From positions 1 to 64,000 of the forward strand of contig DAHUXR010000008.1 of assembly GCA_027307045.1 (NCBI GenBank): a stretch of 64,000 nt of DNA. Direction: 5' to 3'. The notes below the pieces were generated by a model, which worked only from the letters and a program-made list of their open reading frames with translations, made no database searches and was not told the origin of the DNA. This document shows, piece after piece, positions 24,807 to 32,667 of this stretch. Both the position numbers and the translations under genes were made by a program. This DNA is from Acidobacteriaceae bacterium (GTDB lineage: Bacteria; Acidobacteriota; Terriglobia; Terriglobales; Acidobacteriaceae). The first letter of the stretch is position 1. Each line of letters opens with the position of its first letter.

Positions 24807-26762
24807 TTACTGGCCCAGTACAATCGTGTGCCAGCCAGGATGGATAGGTACTGTCTTCTTCACTACGCGGCCTGTAGCATCACGCCAGGCCAAATCGACT
24901 TGCAGCATTGCTTCTGGCCTGGTTGTGCCCAAGCCAAAGTGCAGATCTGTGCTGCGTTTTCCTGAATGTCCGCTGCCGCCATCAACCTGCGCAGAGAGAG
25001 TGCGCCCGTCAGGCAAATGCACCGTCGCGGTGGCGCCAATCGCGGGACGTCCGTAGAGATCAGGGCCCGGATGGCCTGCGCGTTCCTGGAAATTGCCGGG
25101 GCCGCCGTTTACGGGCAATAACAGATGCAACGCAAGAAAATTCCCTGCTGCCGGACTCTCATTCTTGAACAAGTACGAATCGCCCCATTGGCCCGCAATG
25201 ATAAAATCAAGCCGACCATCACCATCCACATCAGCAAGAGCAATTCCCCTCCCCAGCATGGGGCTTGCGATACCTGCTTCTGCTGCGATGTTGTGGAAGC
25301 GATGATCGGCACCTTCGACGAAAAACACAGTCTCATTGTGGCCGCTCACATCGTCTCCGGGACGGAATGACGGCCAGAGGCGCGGATCGCTGATCAAGCT
25401 GTCATTGGAAGTGCCCAGAGACTGGAGTTCAGGCCAACGATTGATTTTGCCTTTGATGAAGCCCACGGCTTGCACGATCTGAAGAGCGCCGCTGTTGTCA
25501 AAGTCAGCCATGCGCGCGTCCCATCCCCAGCCGCTGCGAGACACGCCAAGACTCTCGCTGGCTTGAACGTATGGAGCCTTGCCATGCTTAATCGCGTCGC
25601 GATCACCCGTGCTCAGCCACAAGAAATGGCTTTCCTGCAACGCATAGTCATCAGCGATGTTGCTGACAAAAATGTCCGGTATGCCATCGCCATTCAGGTC
25701 AGCAAAATCCACGCCCATGCCTTTGAATGAATCGCGTCCCAGGACGCTGGAGGCAGGCGTGTTGAAGCCGCGGTGCCCTTCCAGCAGAGTAAAGGCAACG
25801 TGGCCCGGCGTTGACACGTTGTGCAACAAGCGGTCGGGACCAAAGTCATGCGCGAAATAAATCTCCGGAAGTAGGTCTCCGTCTAGATCGGCGGCACCGG
25901 CTCCCAACGTCCAGCCGTGCTCCACTTCCGGCGGGAAAATATTCTTTATTTCTTCAAAACGCGCGAACGGATAATTGCCGCCATGACCTTCTTTCCACAA
26001 CAACACGTGCTTGCTACCGCCGTTAAAGGACCGCGACTTGGTGTTGTGCATCACCTCAGTGCCGGAGGCAGTGGCATCAAGAATGTGGGCGCCATCCTGA
26101 AAATAATTTCCGATGATGAGGTCAGGATGACCGTCGCCATCTACATCAGCGAAGAAACCGGCGTTTGAATACCAACGCTCTTCTCCGGGAACCAGTTCAA
26201 CGGCATGAAAGTCTTCCGCAGTAAGAGGGCTCTGGTGTCCAGGAATTCCCGAAGCGCGAAGAAAAGCAACGGGAGTCCGCCCCCAGTAATAGACAACAAT
26301 GTCGAGCAATCCATCTTCGTTGACATCCCCAATCAGGCAACCCATCGGCGCCATTGTGGAAGCGTCATAGCGCACCGGCTTCAGATCGAATGCTTTATAG
26401 CGATCGCCTGTTGTGGGCGCAGGTTCAATGCGCACTTGATCTGTCCGTGGATCAACCAGGCAGATGTCATTGGCCAGACCGTCGCCATCAAGATCGCCTG
26501 CTGCCACCCCTGCTCCCACGGATGAGATCCATGCGGAGATGCGTTTAAGACTGGGATGCACTACGCGAACGGTTTTGGATGGCGCTGATGCGTCATGAGG
26601 CAGCGTATAACGGACAAAATGAAACCGCGAGGCCAGCGTGCTGCGTTCGCTCGCGGAAATTCCTGGTTCCCTTGCCTGAATAAACAGGACAGCCACAATG
26701 AGGGCTGCTGCGATTTTAGTCAGGTTTAGCCGAAACCAGGGGTTGGAAGAGTTCATATTCAT
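24807..26762 (-). CDS. unbV: enediyne cassette secreted protein UNBV / E4 (FG-GAP, ASPIC/UnbV)
   Basis: A 651-aa exported protein. An N-terminal hydrophobic segment (LTKIAAALIVAVLFIQA) is a signal or anchor. The body is a beta-propeller of VCBS/FG-GAP repeats with calcium-binding loops such as DLDGDGLAND, DVDGDGHPDLI, DLNGDGIPDIF and DVDGDGRLDFI. The C-terminal ASPIC/UnbV domain (about 560-650) includes GRPAIGATATVHLPDGR. The role in enediyne clusters is unknown. ATG 26762 overlaps the UNBL stop as ATGA and follows GAGGG, so it is preferred to 26822. Confidence 0.9.
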   Translation of the reverse strand: MNMNSSNPWFRLNLTKIAAALIVAVLFIQAREPGISASERSTLASRFHFVRYTLPHDASAPSKTVRVVHPSLKRISAWISSVGAGVAAGDLDGDGLANDICLVDPRTDQVRIEPAPTTGDRYKAFDLKPVRYDASTMAPMGCLIGDVNEDGLLDIVVYYWGRTPVAFLRASGIPGHQSPLTAEDFHAVELVPGEERWYSNAGFFADVDGDGHPDLIIGNYFQDGAHILDATASGTEVMHNTKSRSFNGGSKHVLLWKEGHGGNYPFARFEEIKNIFPPEVEHGWTLGAGAADLDGDLLPEIYFAHDFGPDRLLHNVSTPGHVAFTLLEGHRGFNTPASSVLGRDSFKGMGVDFADLNGDGIPDIFVSNIADDYALQESHFLWLSTGDRDAIKHGKAPYVQASESLGVSRSGWGWDARMADFDNSGALQIVQAVGFIKGKINRWPELQSLGTSNDSLISDPRLWPSFRPGDDVSGHNETVFFVEGADHRFHNIAAEAGIASPMLGRGIALADVDGDGRLDFIIAGQWGDSYLFKNESPAAGNFLALHLLLPVNGGPGNFQERAGHPGPDLYGRPAIGATATVHLPDGRTLSAQVDGGSGHSGKRSTDLHFGLGTTRPEAMLQVDLAWRDATGRVVKKTVPIHPGWHTIVLGQ

Positions 26763-27712
26763 GTGAATTCCCTCGCAGTGGATTTCGCAGATGAGAAGTA
26801 GTTCTGCACCAGTTCTCGCCATTCCCGATATGGCGAGGAGGAGTTTCTGTTGACTTGAGCCAGCGCACGGTCACACAGCGCGGCGGCCTGTTCTGCTTTT
26901 ATAGCGGCCAAAGCAGCACATGCTTCTTCCGTGTGCATCGCTTCATTGCCTGCCAGTTGCCGGGCTTTGGCGGCAAAAGCAGCGCCCTGCGCAAGAGCGC
27001 AATTGAAGCGGCCCGCAAGAGACACAGCTTCTTCCATATCGGGCGAAATCGCGCCGCCAGCATAGGCGCAAGCCAAGCCTATGCCGCTCCATGCGTCGCC
27101 CTGGTAGAGCGCCGGAAAACCGGAAATGGTCTTCGCTATCTGGTGAAAATCGCAGCCATGGACGAACCACAAGCTGCGCCCAAACCCCTGATAGAAAACA
27201 CGGCGCGCATCCAGCGAAAGACGTTTGACTGCAGTGGCTAAAGATTCTTTGAAATGGAAGTATCCCTGGTGAAATCCATAACCATCCAGAACCAGCCAGC
27301 GCAGTACAGGATCGAACTTGCAGATAACTTTCTCTATACGCCAGCGTAACCACGGCAACCGGGCGCACGCCCATCCTGCTCCTACGTGAAGCATATAGAT
27401 ATGTCGCTTGCCAGGGCCTGCCATGAATTCTGCAAGAAGGGGTGAGCCGGAGAGCATGGCATCGCGAAGCGCCAGTGCCATGGCCGCACCTTCATAAGCA
27501 AAGCCTCGATACTCCCGTTCAACTCGCTCAAGTTTTTCAGTGAGCGCTTCCAACTTGTTTTCTTGCAAGGCCGCGTGGTATCCCACAAGAAAAATCGTGC
27601 CCACATGCTCCAGGCGGTCGCGGACTTCAGGTCTAAAGGCGGAAAACCCGCGACGCACGAATGTAACTTCGCGGCCGTTAATACTTAACAATTTGTTTAG
27701 ACCCGGCAACAT
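26759..27712 (-). CDS. unbL: enediyne cassette protein UNBL / E3 (DUF1702)
   Basis: A 317-aa soluble protein of the DUF1702 family. Recognisable blocks are EYRGFAYEGAAMALALRDAM, DGYGFHQGYFH, VFYQGFGRSLWFVHG and YQGDAWSGIGLACAYAGG. DUF1702 proteins occur almost only in enediyne and related PKSE loci. The biochemical function is not established. Its ATG is two bases after the stop of the NusG-like gene, and its stop overlaps UNBV, so it is translationally coupled on both sides. Confidence 0.9.
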   Translation of the reverse strand: MLPGLNKLLSINGREVTFVRRGFSAFRPEVRDRLEHVGTIFLVGYHAALQENKLEALTEKLERVEREYRGFAYEGAAMALALRDAMLSGSPLLAEFMAGPGKRHIYMLHVGAGWACARLPWLRWRIEKVICKFDPVLRWLVLDGYGFHQGYFHFKESLATAVKRLSLDARRVFYQGFGRSLWFVHGCDFHQIAKTISGFPALYQGDAWSGIGLACAYAGGAISPDMEEAVSLAGRFNCALAQGAAFAAKARQLAGNEAMHTEEACAALAAIKAEQAAALCDRALAQVNRNSSSPYREWRELVQNYFSSAKSTAREFT

Positions 27713-27714
27713 TC

Positions 27715-28338
27715 CTAACGCCGACCACCAGACGAAATGCGTGGAATATCGATTAATTCTTCCTGCGACGGCTGAGCAGGGAACTTTTCTGGTGACGACC
27801 CATCGACGACTAACGATCTGCTTTCCAAAGCCCGTACTGATCCAAGATCGACCTCAACGGCAAACGCGCGTCCTATGGAATCGAGCGAAACAACAACGCG
27901 AGTGTTGTTGACCTTGCGAACCAGGGTCCCTTTGAGCCCGACAAGCGCTCCTGCAGTAATCACAACACGTTGTCCCTTACTCAGGCATTCGTGCGGCACT
28001 GCGTTACCAGACTGCAGCCCGCGCCCGATCCACGCAATTTCTTCATCACTGAGTACCGCGGGAGAACTGCCCGAGCCAACAAAATAGAGCACATTCGGGA
28101 GCGTGAGTACGCGCATGCGCTCCGCGTGCGGCAAGTGGACAAAAACGTAGCCGGGAAATAACGGCACATCCAGCGTGACGCGGCGGTCCTTCCATTGCCG
28201 CAAAGACTTGAAGCATGGGAGAAAATGCTCTATTCGCAGATGATCGAGCCGGGATGCCGTGGTCTTTTCCTGATTAGTGCGGACAAACAGCACAAACCAT
28301 TGCGGCAGAAATGAGTCAAATGGAGGGAGTATGCCCAC
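27715..28338 (-). CDS. NusG/UpxY-family transcription antiterminator
   Basis: A 207-aa NusG paralogue. The NGN domain (about 12-110) has QWFVLFVRTNQEKTTASRL, the EHFLPCFK strand and VPLFPGYVFVHL. The KOW domain (about 125-175) has GQRVVITAGALVGLKGTLVRK. This is not the housekeeping NusG: the length, C-terminal tail and context fit specialised NusGs (RfaH, UpxY, LoaP) that let RNA polymerase read through long operons. It is the first gene of the enediyne-type unit, two bases before UNBL. The proposed start is GTG 28338; no better Met lies upstream. Confidence 0.9.
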   Translation of the reverse strand: MGILPPFDSFLPQWFVLFVRTNQEKTTASRLDHLRIEHFLPCFKSLRQWKDRRVTLDVPLFPGYVFVHLPHAERMRVLTLPNVLYFVGSGSSPAVLSDEEIAWIGRGLQSGNAVPHECLSKGQRVVITAGALVGLKGTLVRKVNNTRVVVSLDSIGRAFAVEVDLGSVRALESRSLVVDGSSPEKFPAQPSQEELIDIPRISSGGRR

Positions 28339-28748
28339 GATTGTATTGGTTGACTAAGCGAGTGAAGGATGTAGCTTCGCCCCGTCACTTACAGGGGATG
28401 TGTGACCTGAACCCTTGCATTGAGGCGAGAAAAGAAGGCAGTCTTGAAAGTGCAACAGGCGAACCCGAATACTGACCTGATGCCGGCTGCGACACGAGCT
28501 GATCAAAGTTCTCCTCCCGACGCCGCCCTATCAGCCCGGGGTTAGAGAAATCCACATTACGACTTGGGAATTGCATTAGCAATAGACAATCGAGACAGCA
28601 GGAAATTTTTTCGTGATTTTGTCCCAAAACGGGAAGATCACATCGCGGCCAGAGAGGCTGCCGCGTTCGGCGGGAGCAAAGCGGCGCGCCCGCTTCATGG
28701 AAGAAACGCGCCGCCCATACAGGAAGTTCTACTCCTTGATCTCTACTC
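28339..28748 (-). promoter_or_regulatory. leader region of the enediyne-type operon
   Basis: A 410-bp gap holding the presumed promoter and untranslated leader. A GC-rich 8-bp perfect hairpin (28681-28688 with 28707-28714, GCGGCGCG/CGCGCCGC on the minus strand) lies just after the upstream gene and has no T-run. A TACAAT string lies a few bases before the NusG-like GTG. The 80-aa ORF at 28385-28627 has no family features and is doubted. Specialised NusGs need a DNA or RNA recruitment element, which should lie here. Confidence 0.45.
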
Positions 28749-29537
28749 TTACTGCGCAGAGATGCAAGTAGCTATAGCAGTCGCGGAGCCGGTGGGCTGC
28801 TGCGTTTTTGCTGATGTCGTAGTTGGGCTAGTAGCTTGCACCCCAGAGCTACACTTGCTCGGGACCACCGGATGCGGCCCATTATGTACCGGCCTTGGGT
28901 ATATACCGCCGGATGGAAATGTCGTGGAGGATGGATATCCCGAAGGCGGCGTTGTGGTGTATGTGGAGTTCGTGGAACTCAGTGAGATTGTTTTGGCTGG
29001 CTGGTGCCCAACATAGTTCGCTGAATTGGTGACGCTGGTTCCGGCTTTCACAAAAATCACATCGGCATTTACGTTGAAGCTGGAATCAAACGTGCCATCC
29101 GTGCGGACCGTCATGGTCCCAGTGGATCCGGAAAGAGAATCCGGCTGCGGCAACACGCTGGTGGAAACTTTTCCGCCGGAATTGTTGATGGTCACGTATA
29201 CATCCACCTGCTGTCCATTAAAAGTAACAGGGGAAGCGCTCTTCATGAACAATGCGGTTACTTCCAACGGTACCGTTCCGCCGCCTTGAGGCACGTCCTG
29301 CGTACGATGCATGATCGTATCAGTGGTTCCCGTACCACCCTGAATTGGCACGCCGTTCAGGGGCACGTTGCCCAAATTGACCGAGCTAAGATCGATGGAA
29401 GCGCCCGATCCGGTTTGCAACAGGTCGTACCCAGCCGTCTGCGCAGAGGCAAATACAGAAACGGCAAATATCGACAGCACCAACAAACTCTTTAACAAAA
29501 ACGATCTTGTCATCATACTGGACATCGGGTTTTTCAT
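28749..29537 (-). CDS. secreted hypothetical protein
   Basis: A 262-aa protein with a clear signal peptide (FLLKSLLVLSIFAVSVFASAQ). The mature part is Ser/Thr/Gly-rich (TTPPSGYPSSTTFPSGG), probably an extracellular beta-structured or low-complexity protein with two C-terminal cysteines (KCSSG, ATCIS). I recognise no family. It lies upstream of the enediyne-type operon on the same strand, separated by the GC-rich hairpin, so a link to the cluster is possible but not shown. Confidence 0.7.
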   Translation of the reverse strand: MKNPMSSMMTRSFLLKSLLVLSIFAVSVFASAQTAGYDLLQTGSGASIDLSSVNLGNVPLNGVPIQGGTGTTDTIMHRTQDVPQGGGTVPLEVTALFMKSASPVTFNGQQVDVYVTINNSGGKVSTSVLPQPDSLSGSTGTMTVRTDGTFDSSFNVNADVIFVKAGTSVTNSANYVGHQPAKTISLSSTNSTYTTTPPSGYPSSTTFPSGGIYPRPVHNGPHPVVPSKCSSGVQATSPTTTSAKTQQPTGSATAIATCISAQ

Positions 29538-29687
29538 AGAGTTCAGTCTCCTTGAGGTGAGACTTGATTAGAAACTTCCGGGCCATCGACATTCTTCTCC
29601 TGGATTGCGAAAAGTGAAAATCTTCTAAATAAAAGTCGTGGCAGTTTCAAAATGGAACTCCCAAACGGACTATGGGAATCCGGGCGT

Positions 29688-31352
29688 TTAACGTGATGGA
29701 AGCACAGCCTCATAGGAGATTGGCTTTAGCTGGCGTGTCAATCGTTCGCTTTCGTTTACTACAAGCTCCTGGCCAAGATCCTCTACAGCGTTCAAAATGC
29801 CGGGGTCCATCCAGGCAAAGGGAGCAATGCTCTCGAAAGCAAACAATCGATAGCTGCCGGGACGAACTCCTTTGAAAATGAATGCGCCACGTCTATCGGT
29901 GACAGTAAAACGATATGCATGCGGCGAAAGCCGCAGCTCTGCTTCCGTTGGAACAAGAACCACGGTGGCTTGCCGCGGCTGGCCCTCGTCTCCAACCATG
30001 CCGGAAACCTGTCCGCCATTTGCCGCCAAGACAACACGCAATGGTCCTCTCGCGCCTGCCGGCAGGTTCAATTGCCCGCCGGTGGAGCGTATATCACCGA
30101 AGCTAACATTTTTGATCCAAACGTCTTCCGGCAAATGCTCTACTGACAGCACCCAGGTTCCCGGCAGTACTCCGGAAAGGCGAATGCTTCCGTCTGAATT
30201 AACCGCGGCAACTGGGGGAGGGCCAGGCAATAGCCCTTCGACTGGCAACAATCGCACCATCAGGTTGGCAGGAAGCGGCGAGCCATCATCCATCAACACG
30301 TTCCCGTGGGCCTCTAGGGCCGGCGCCATGTGGATCGGCAGCTCTTCTGGAGGAACGCCTGCCGTGATCTCAACGGGCACTCTGGTGGAGAATACTTTGC
30401 CGCTGCTCAACTGCGAAGCCACCAGAAAGTACGATCCTGGGGCAACACGTCTTATTTCAAACTTCCCCGCACCCGGATCCACTACGGCGGTTGATCGGTC
30501 AATATAAGACGCAAAGCCATGGTCATTATGAGCAAGGACGACCTGTACCTGGTTTGAGTCAAACTTCACAGGACCCGAGATGTGCCCACGCAACGTGGTG
30601 GCAGGAATGCTTTGCAATCGAAAATCTATCTGTTGAATGTCACCGCCTTCAGGTACAGGAACCGCAGATGCAGATTCCAGTTCGAGTACACCGGGATAAT
30701 ACAGAGGAACATAAGCGTCCTGAATTTCAGGGACGAGCGCACCCGCTTCCATCGGGCGAGATAGCGGTGAGCCTTTTGGGGTGGCAAGAACAAAGTAGCG
30801 ATCAGCCGGGAGATCGTAACAACGATATTCTCCGCGATCATTGGAACTGGCGCCAGCCACGGGGATAAGTTGCCGGATACCGCTCGAATAGCTTACGCGT
30901 AACACCTGAATCCCGACTCCCTGTAACGGATCGCCGTCTTGATCGAACACGCGGCCAGAAAGCGCGCCCAAAGGAGTGATTCGAAACGCGAGATCGTGAA
31001 GTTCCTGGCCTGAGGAAACAGTCAGCAGGCTTCCCGTGCCTTCCGGGATGGAAGAGCCGTAACTCTGGCGGGCAAAGCCTTCCCTTTCCACCCATAGACG
31101 ATATGAACCGGGCCGGAGTTCAAGATGAAAATGACCTTGGATATCAGTGTCCCGACTGATCGGCGAAGCAGCCGGATCACTGCCAGAAGCGATCCTGGTG
31201 TAGATCACATGCGCTACCTTTACAGGCGCGCCGGTCAGTTTGTTTGTCACCGTTCCTTCCACCAGCACGTCAGGCCCAGATGGAAGCGCCCGCAGCGGAA
31301 GAATCATTGAGAGGATGCACAGAAGAGAGAAAGTACGCGTGAGTACCAGCAT
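29688..31352 (-). CDS. secreted carboxypeptidase-regulatory-like domain protein
   Basis: A 554-aa exported protein with an N-terminal signal peptide (TFSLLCILSMILPLRALPSG). It contains several carboxypeptidase-regulatory-like / transthyretin-like beta-sandwich domains: VEGTVTNKLTGAPVKVAHVIY, LSGRVFDQDGDPLQGVGIQV and QVSGMVGDEGQPRQATVVLV, each followed by GxYRLW/GSYFLVA-type strands. Such proteins are abundant in Acidobacteriota, often as plug-less relatives of TonB-dependent receptors, and probably bind carbohydrate or act at the cell surface. No TonB barrel follows, so it stands alone. Confidence 0.82.
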   Translation of the reverse strand: MLVLTRTFSLLCILSMILPLRALPSGPDVLVEGTVTNKLTGAPVKVAHVIYTRIASGSDPAASPISRDTDIQGHFHLELRPGSYRLWVEREGFARQSYGSSIPEGTGSLLTVSSGQELHDLAFRITPLGALSGRVFDQDGDPLQGVGIQVLRVSYSSGIRQLIPVAGASSNDRGEYRCYDLPADRYFVLATPKGSPLSRPMEAGALVPEIQDAYVPLYYPGVLELESASAVPVPEGGDIQQIDFRLQSIPATTLRGHISGPVKFDSNQVQVVLAHNDHGFASYIDRSTAVVDPGAGKFEIRRVAPGSYFLVASQLSSGKVFSTRVPVEITAGVPPEELPIHMAPALEAHGNVLMDDGSPLPANLMVRLLPVEGLLPGPPPVAAVNSDGSIRLSGVLPGTWVLSVEHLPEDVWIKNVSFGDIRSTGGQLNLPAGARGPLRVVLAANGGQVSGMVGDEGQPRQATVVLVPTEAELRLSPHAYRFTVTDRRGAFIFKGVRPGSYRLFAFESIAPFAWMDPGILNAVEDLGQELVVNESERLTRQLKPISYEAVLPSR

Positions 31353-31780
31353 GTTGGTAAAAATCCCGCGTCATTATAAAGCGGAATGATTGATGTGAGA
31401 CCGTCCCTATTACTTCATTGCGGATTCCGAATGCATTGAGCACTACGAACTTTTGACCCGCTCTGCCGCGGCCGCTATACTGCCAGCGCGCTAACATCCG
31501 CGACAAATCAGACGATTGCAACGCCGCGAAGGGCGAGTTGGTGAAGCCTGCCTTGCCAGCAGGAAGTCCACAGGCCGACCCCGTCATCGCCACACAACGC
31601 TGCAAATAGTCTTTCCGCGGGTCTGAAGGCAGGCTGGAACGCTTGCGTCGCGGCTTTCAGTGCTTTTGAGCGGTAACGAAACGATGTGTGGCGCGTCTCT
31701 TCAATAGCGAATACCATTTTAGGAATATTATTTGTCCGTAGTTTCGAAACTTATCCGGCACATTTGCGTATCAATGAGGC
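31353..31780. other. intergenic region without a convincing gene
   Basis: A 428-bp gap between divergent genes. Two minus-strand ORFs (31270-31605 and 31508-31717) have no recognisable features. The right end should hold the ABC transporter promoter; I see no clear consensus. Confidence 0.4.
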
Positions 31781-32659
31781 ATGAGCATGGAACTGACGAT
31801 CAAGAACCTCTTCAAGACTTACAAGAACGGCGTTAAAGCGCTGGATAACGTCTCGCTGACGATTCCGCGAGGCATGTACGGCCTGCTGGGTCCGAACGGC
31901 GCGGGCAAGTCCACTCTGATGCGGACGCTGGCCACTTTGCAGGAGCCCGACAGCGGCAGCGTCACGCTGGGCGATATCGACGTGCTCAAGCAAAAAGATG
32001 AAGTGCGCCGGCGGCTTGGCTACCTGCCGCAGGAATTTGGCGTGTACCCTCGCATATCCGCCCAGGACATGTTGAGTCATCTGGCGCTGCTGAAAGGGAT
32101 CACCAACTCGCGGGAGCGCAAAGAGATTGTGTCTGCCATGCTTCAGCGCTGCAATCTTTACGATGTCCGCAAGAAGGCCTTGACTGGGTTTTCCGGAGGC
32201 ATGCGACAGCGCTTTGGCATTGCCCAGGCGCTGCTCGGCAATCCGCAACTGCTAATCGTGGATGAACCAACCGCGGGTCTTGATCCGGGCGAGCGCAACC
32301 GCTTTTACAATCTGCTTGCCGAGGTCGGAGAGCAGGTCATCGTCATACTCTCAACGCATATTGTGGAAGATGTGATGGACCTTTGCACCAACATGGCCAT
32401 CATCCACGAAGGAAAAGTGCTTTATGAAGGCGAACCTCAAGCCGCGATTTCCAAACTGAGCGGGCGGATCTGGCAGCGTTCCATCGAGAAGGTGGAACTG
32501 GCCCATTACGAGCAGACCTTCCGCGTCGTCTCCAACAAGCTGGTTGGCGGGCGACCATTCCTGCATGTGTACGGGGAACAGCCGCCGGGTGACGGGTTTC
32601 TGCCCAGCCAGGCTGATCTGGAAGACGTTTTCTTTACCAAAATCCGGAACTGGGACTAG
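31781..32659 (+). CDS. ABC transporter ATP-binding protein
   Basis: A 292-aa ATPase with Walker A GPNGAGKSTL, signature FSGGMRQRFGIAQ, Walker B LLIVDEPTAGLDP and H-loop LSTHIVEDV. The start is MSMELTIKNLFKTYKNG. It ends eight bases before the permease-peptidase gene, with which it forms an ABC-2 type exporter. The substrate is unknown, but the permease partner carries an M1 peptidase domain. Confidence 0.92.
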   Translation: MSMELTIKNLFKTYKNGVKALDNVSLTIPRGMYGLLGPNGAGKSTLMRTLATLQEPDSGSVTLGDIDVLKQKDEVRRRLGYLPQEFGVYPRISAQDMLSHLALLKGITNSRERKEIVSAMLQRCNLYDVRKKALTGFSGGMRQRFGIAQALLGNPQLLIVDEPTAGLDPGERNRFYNLLAEVGEQVIVILSTHIVEDVMDLCTNMAIIHEGKVLYEGEPQAAISKLSGRIWQRSIEKVELAHYEQTFRVVSNKLVGGRPFLHVYGEQPPGDGFLPSQADLEDVFFTKIRNWD

Positions 32660-32667
32660 GAGCGCTT

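Noticed and set aside
28385-28627. 80-aa ORF in the operon leader
   Set aside because: No family features or convincing ribosome binding site; leader function is more likely.
31508-31717. 69-aa minus-strand ORF between the secreted protein and the ABC genes
   Set aside because: No motif and no supporting context.
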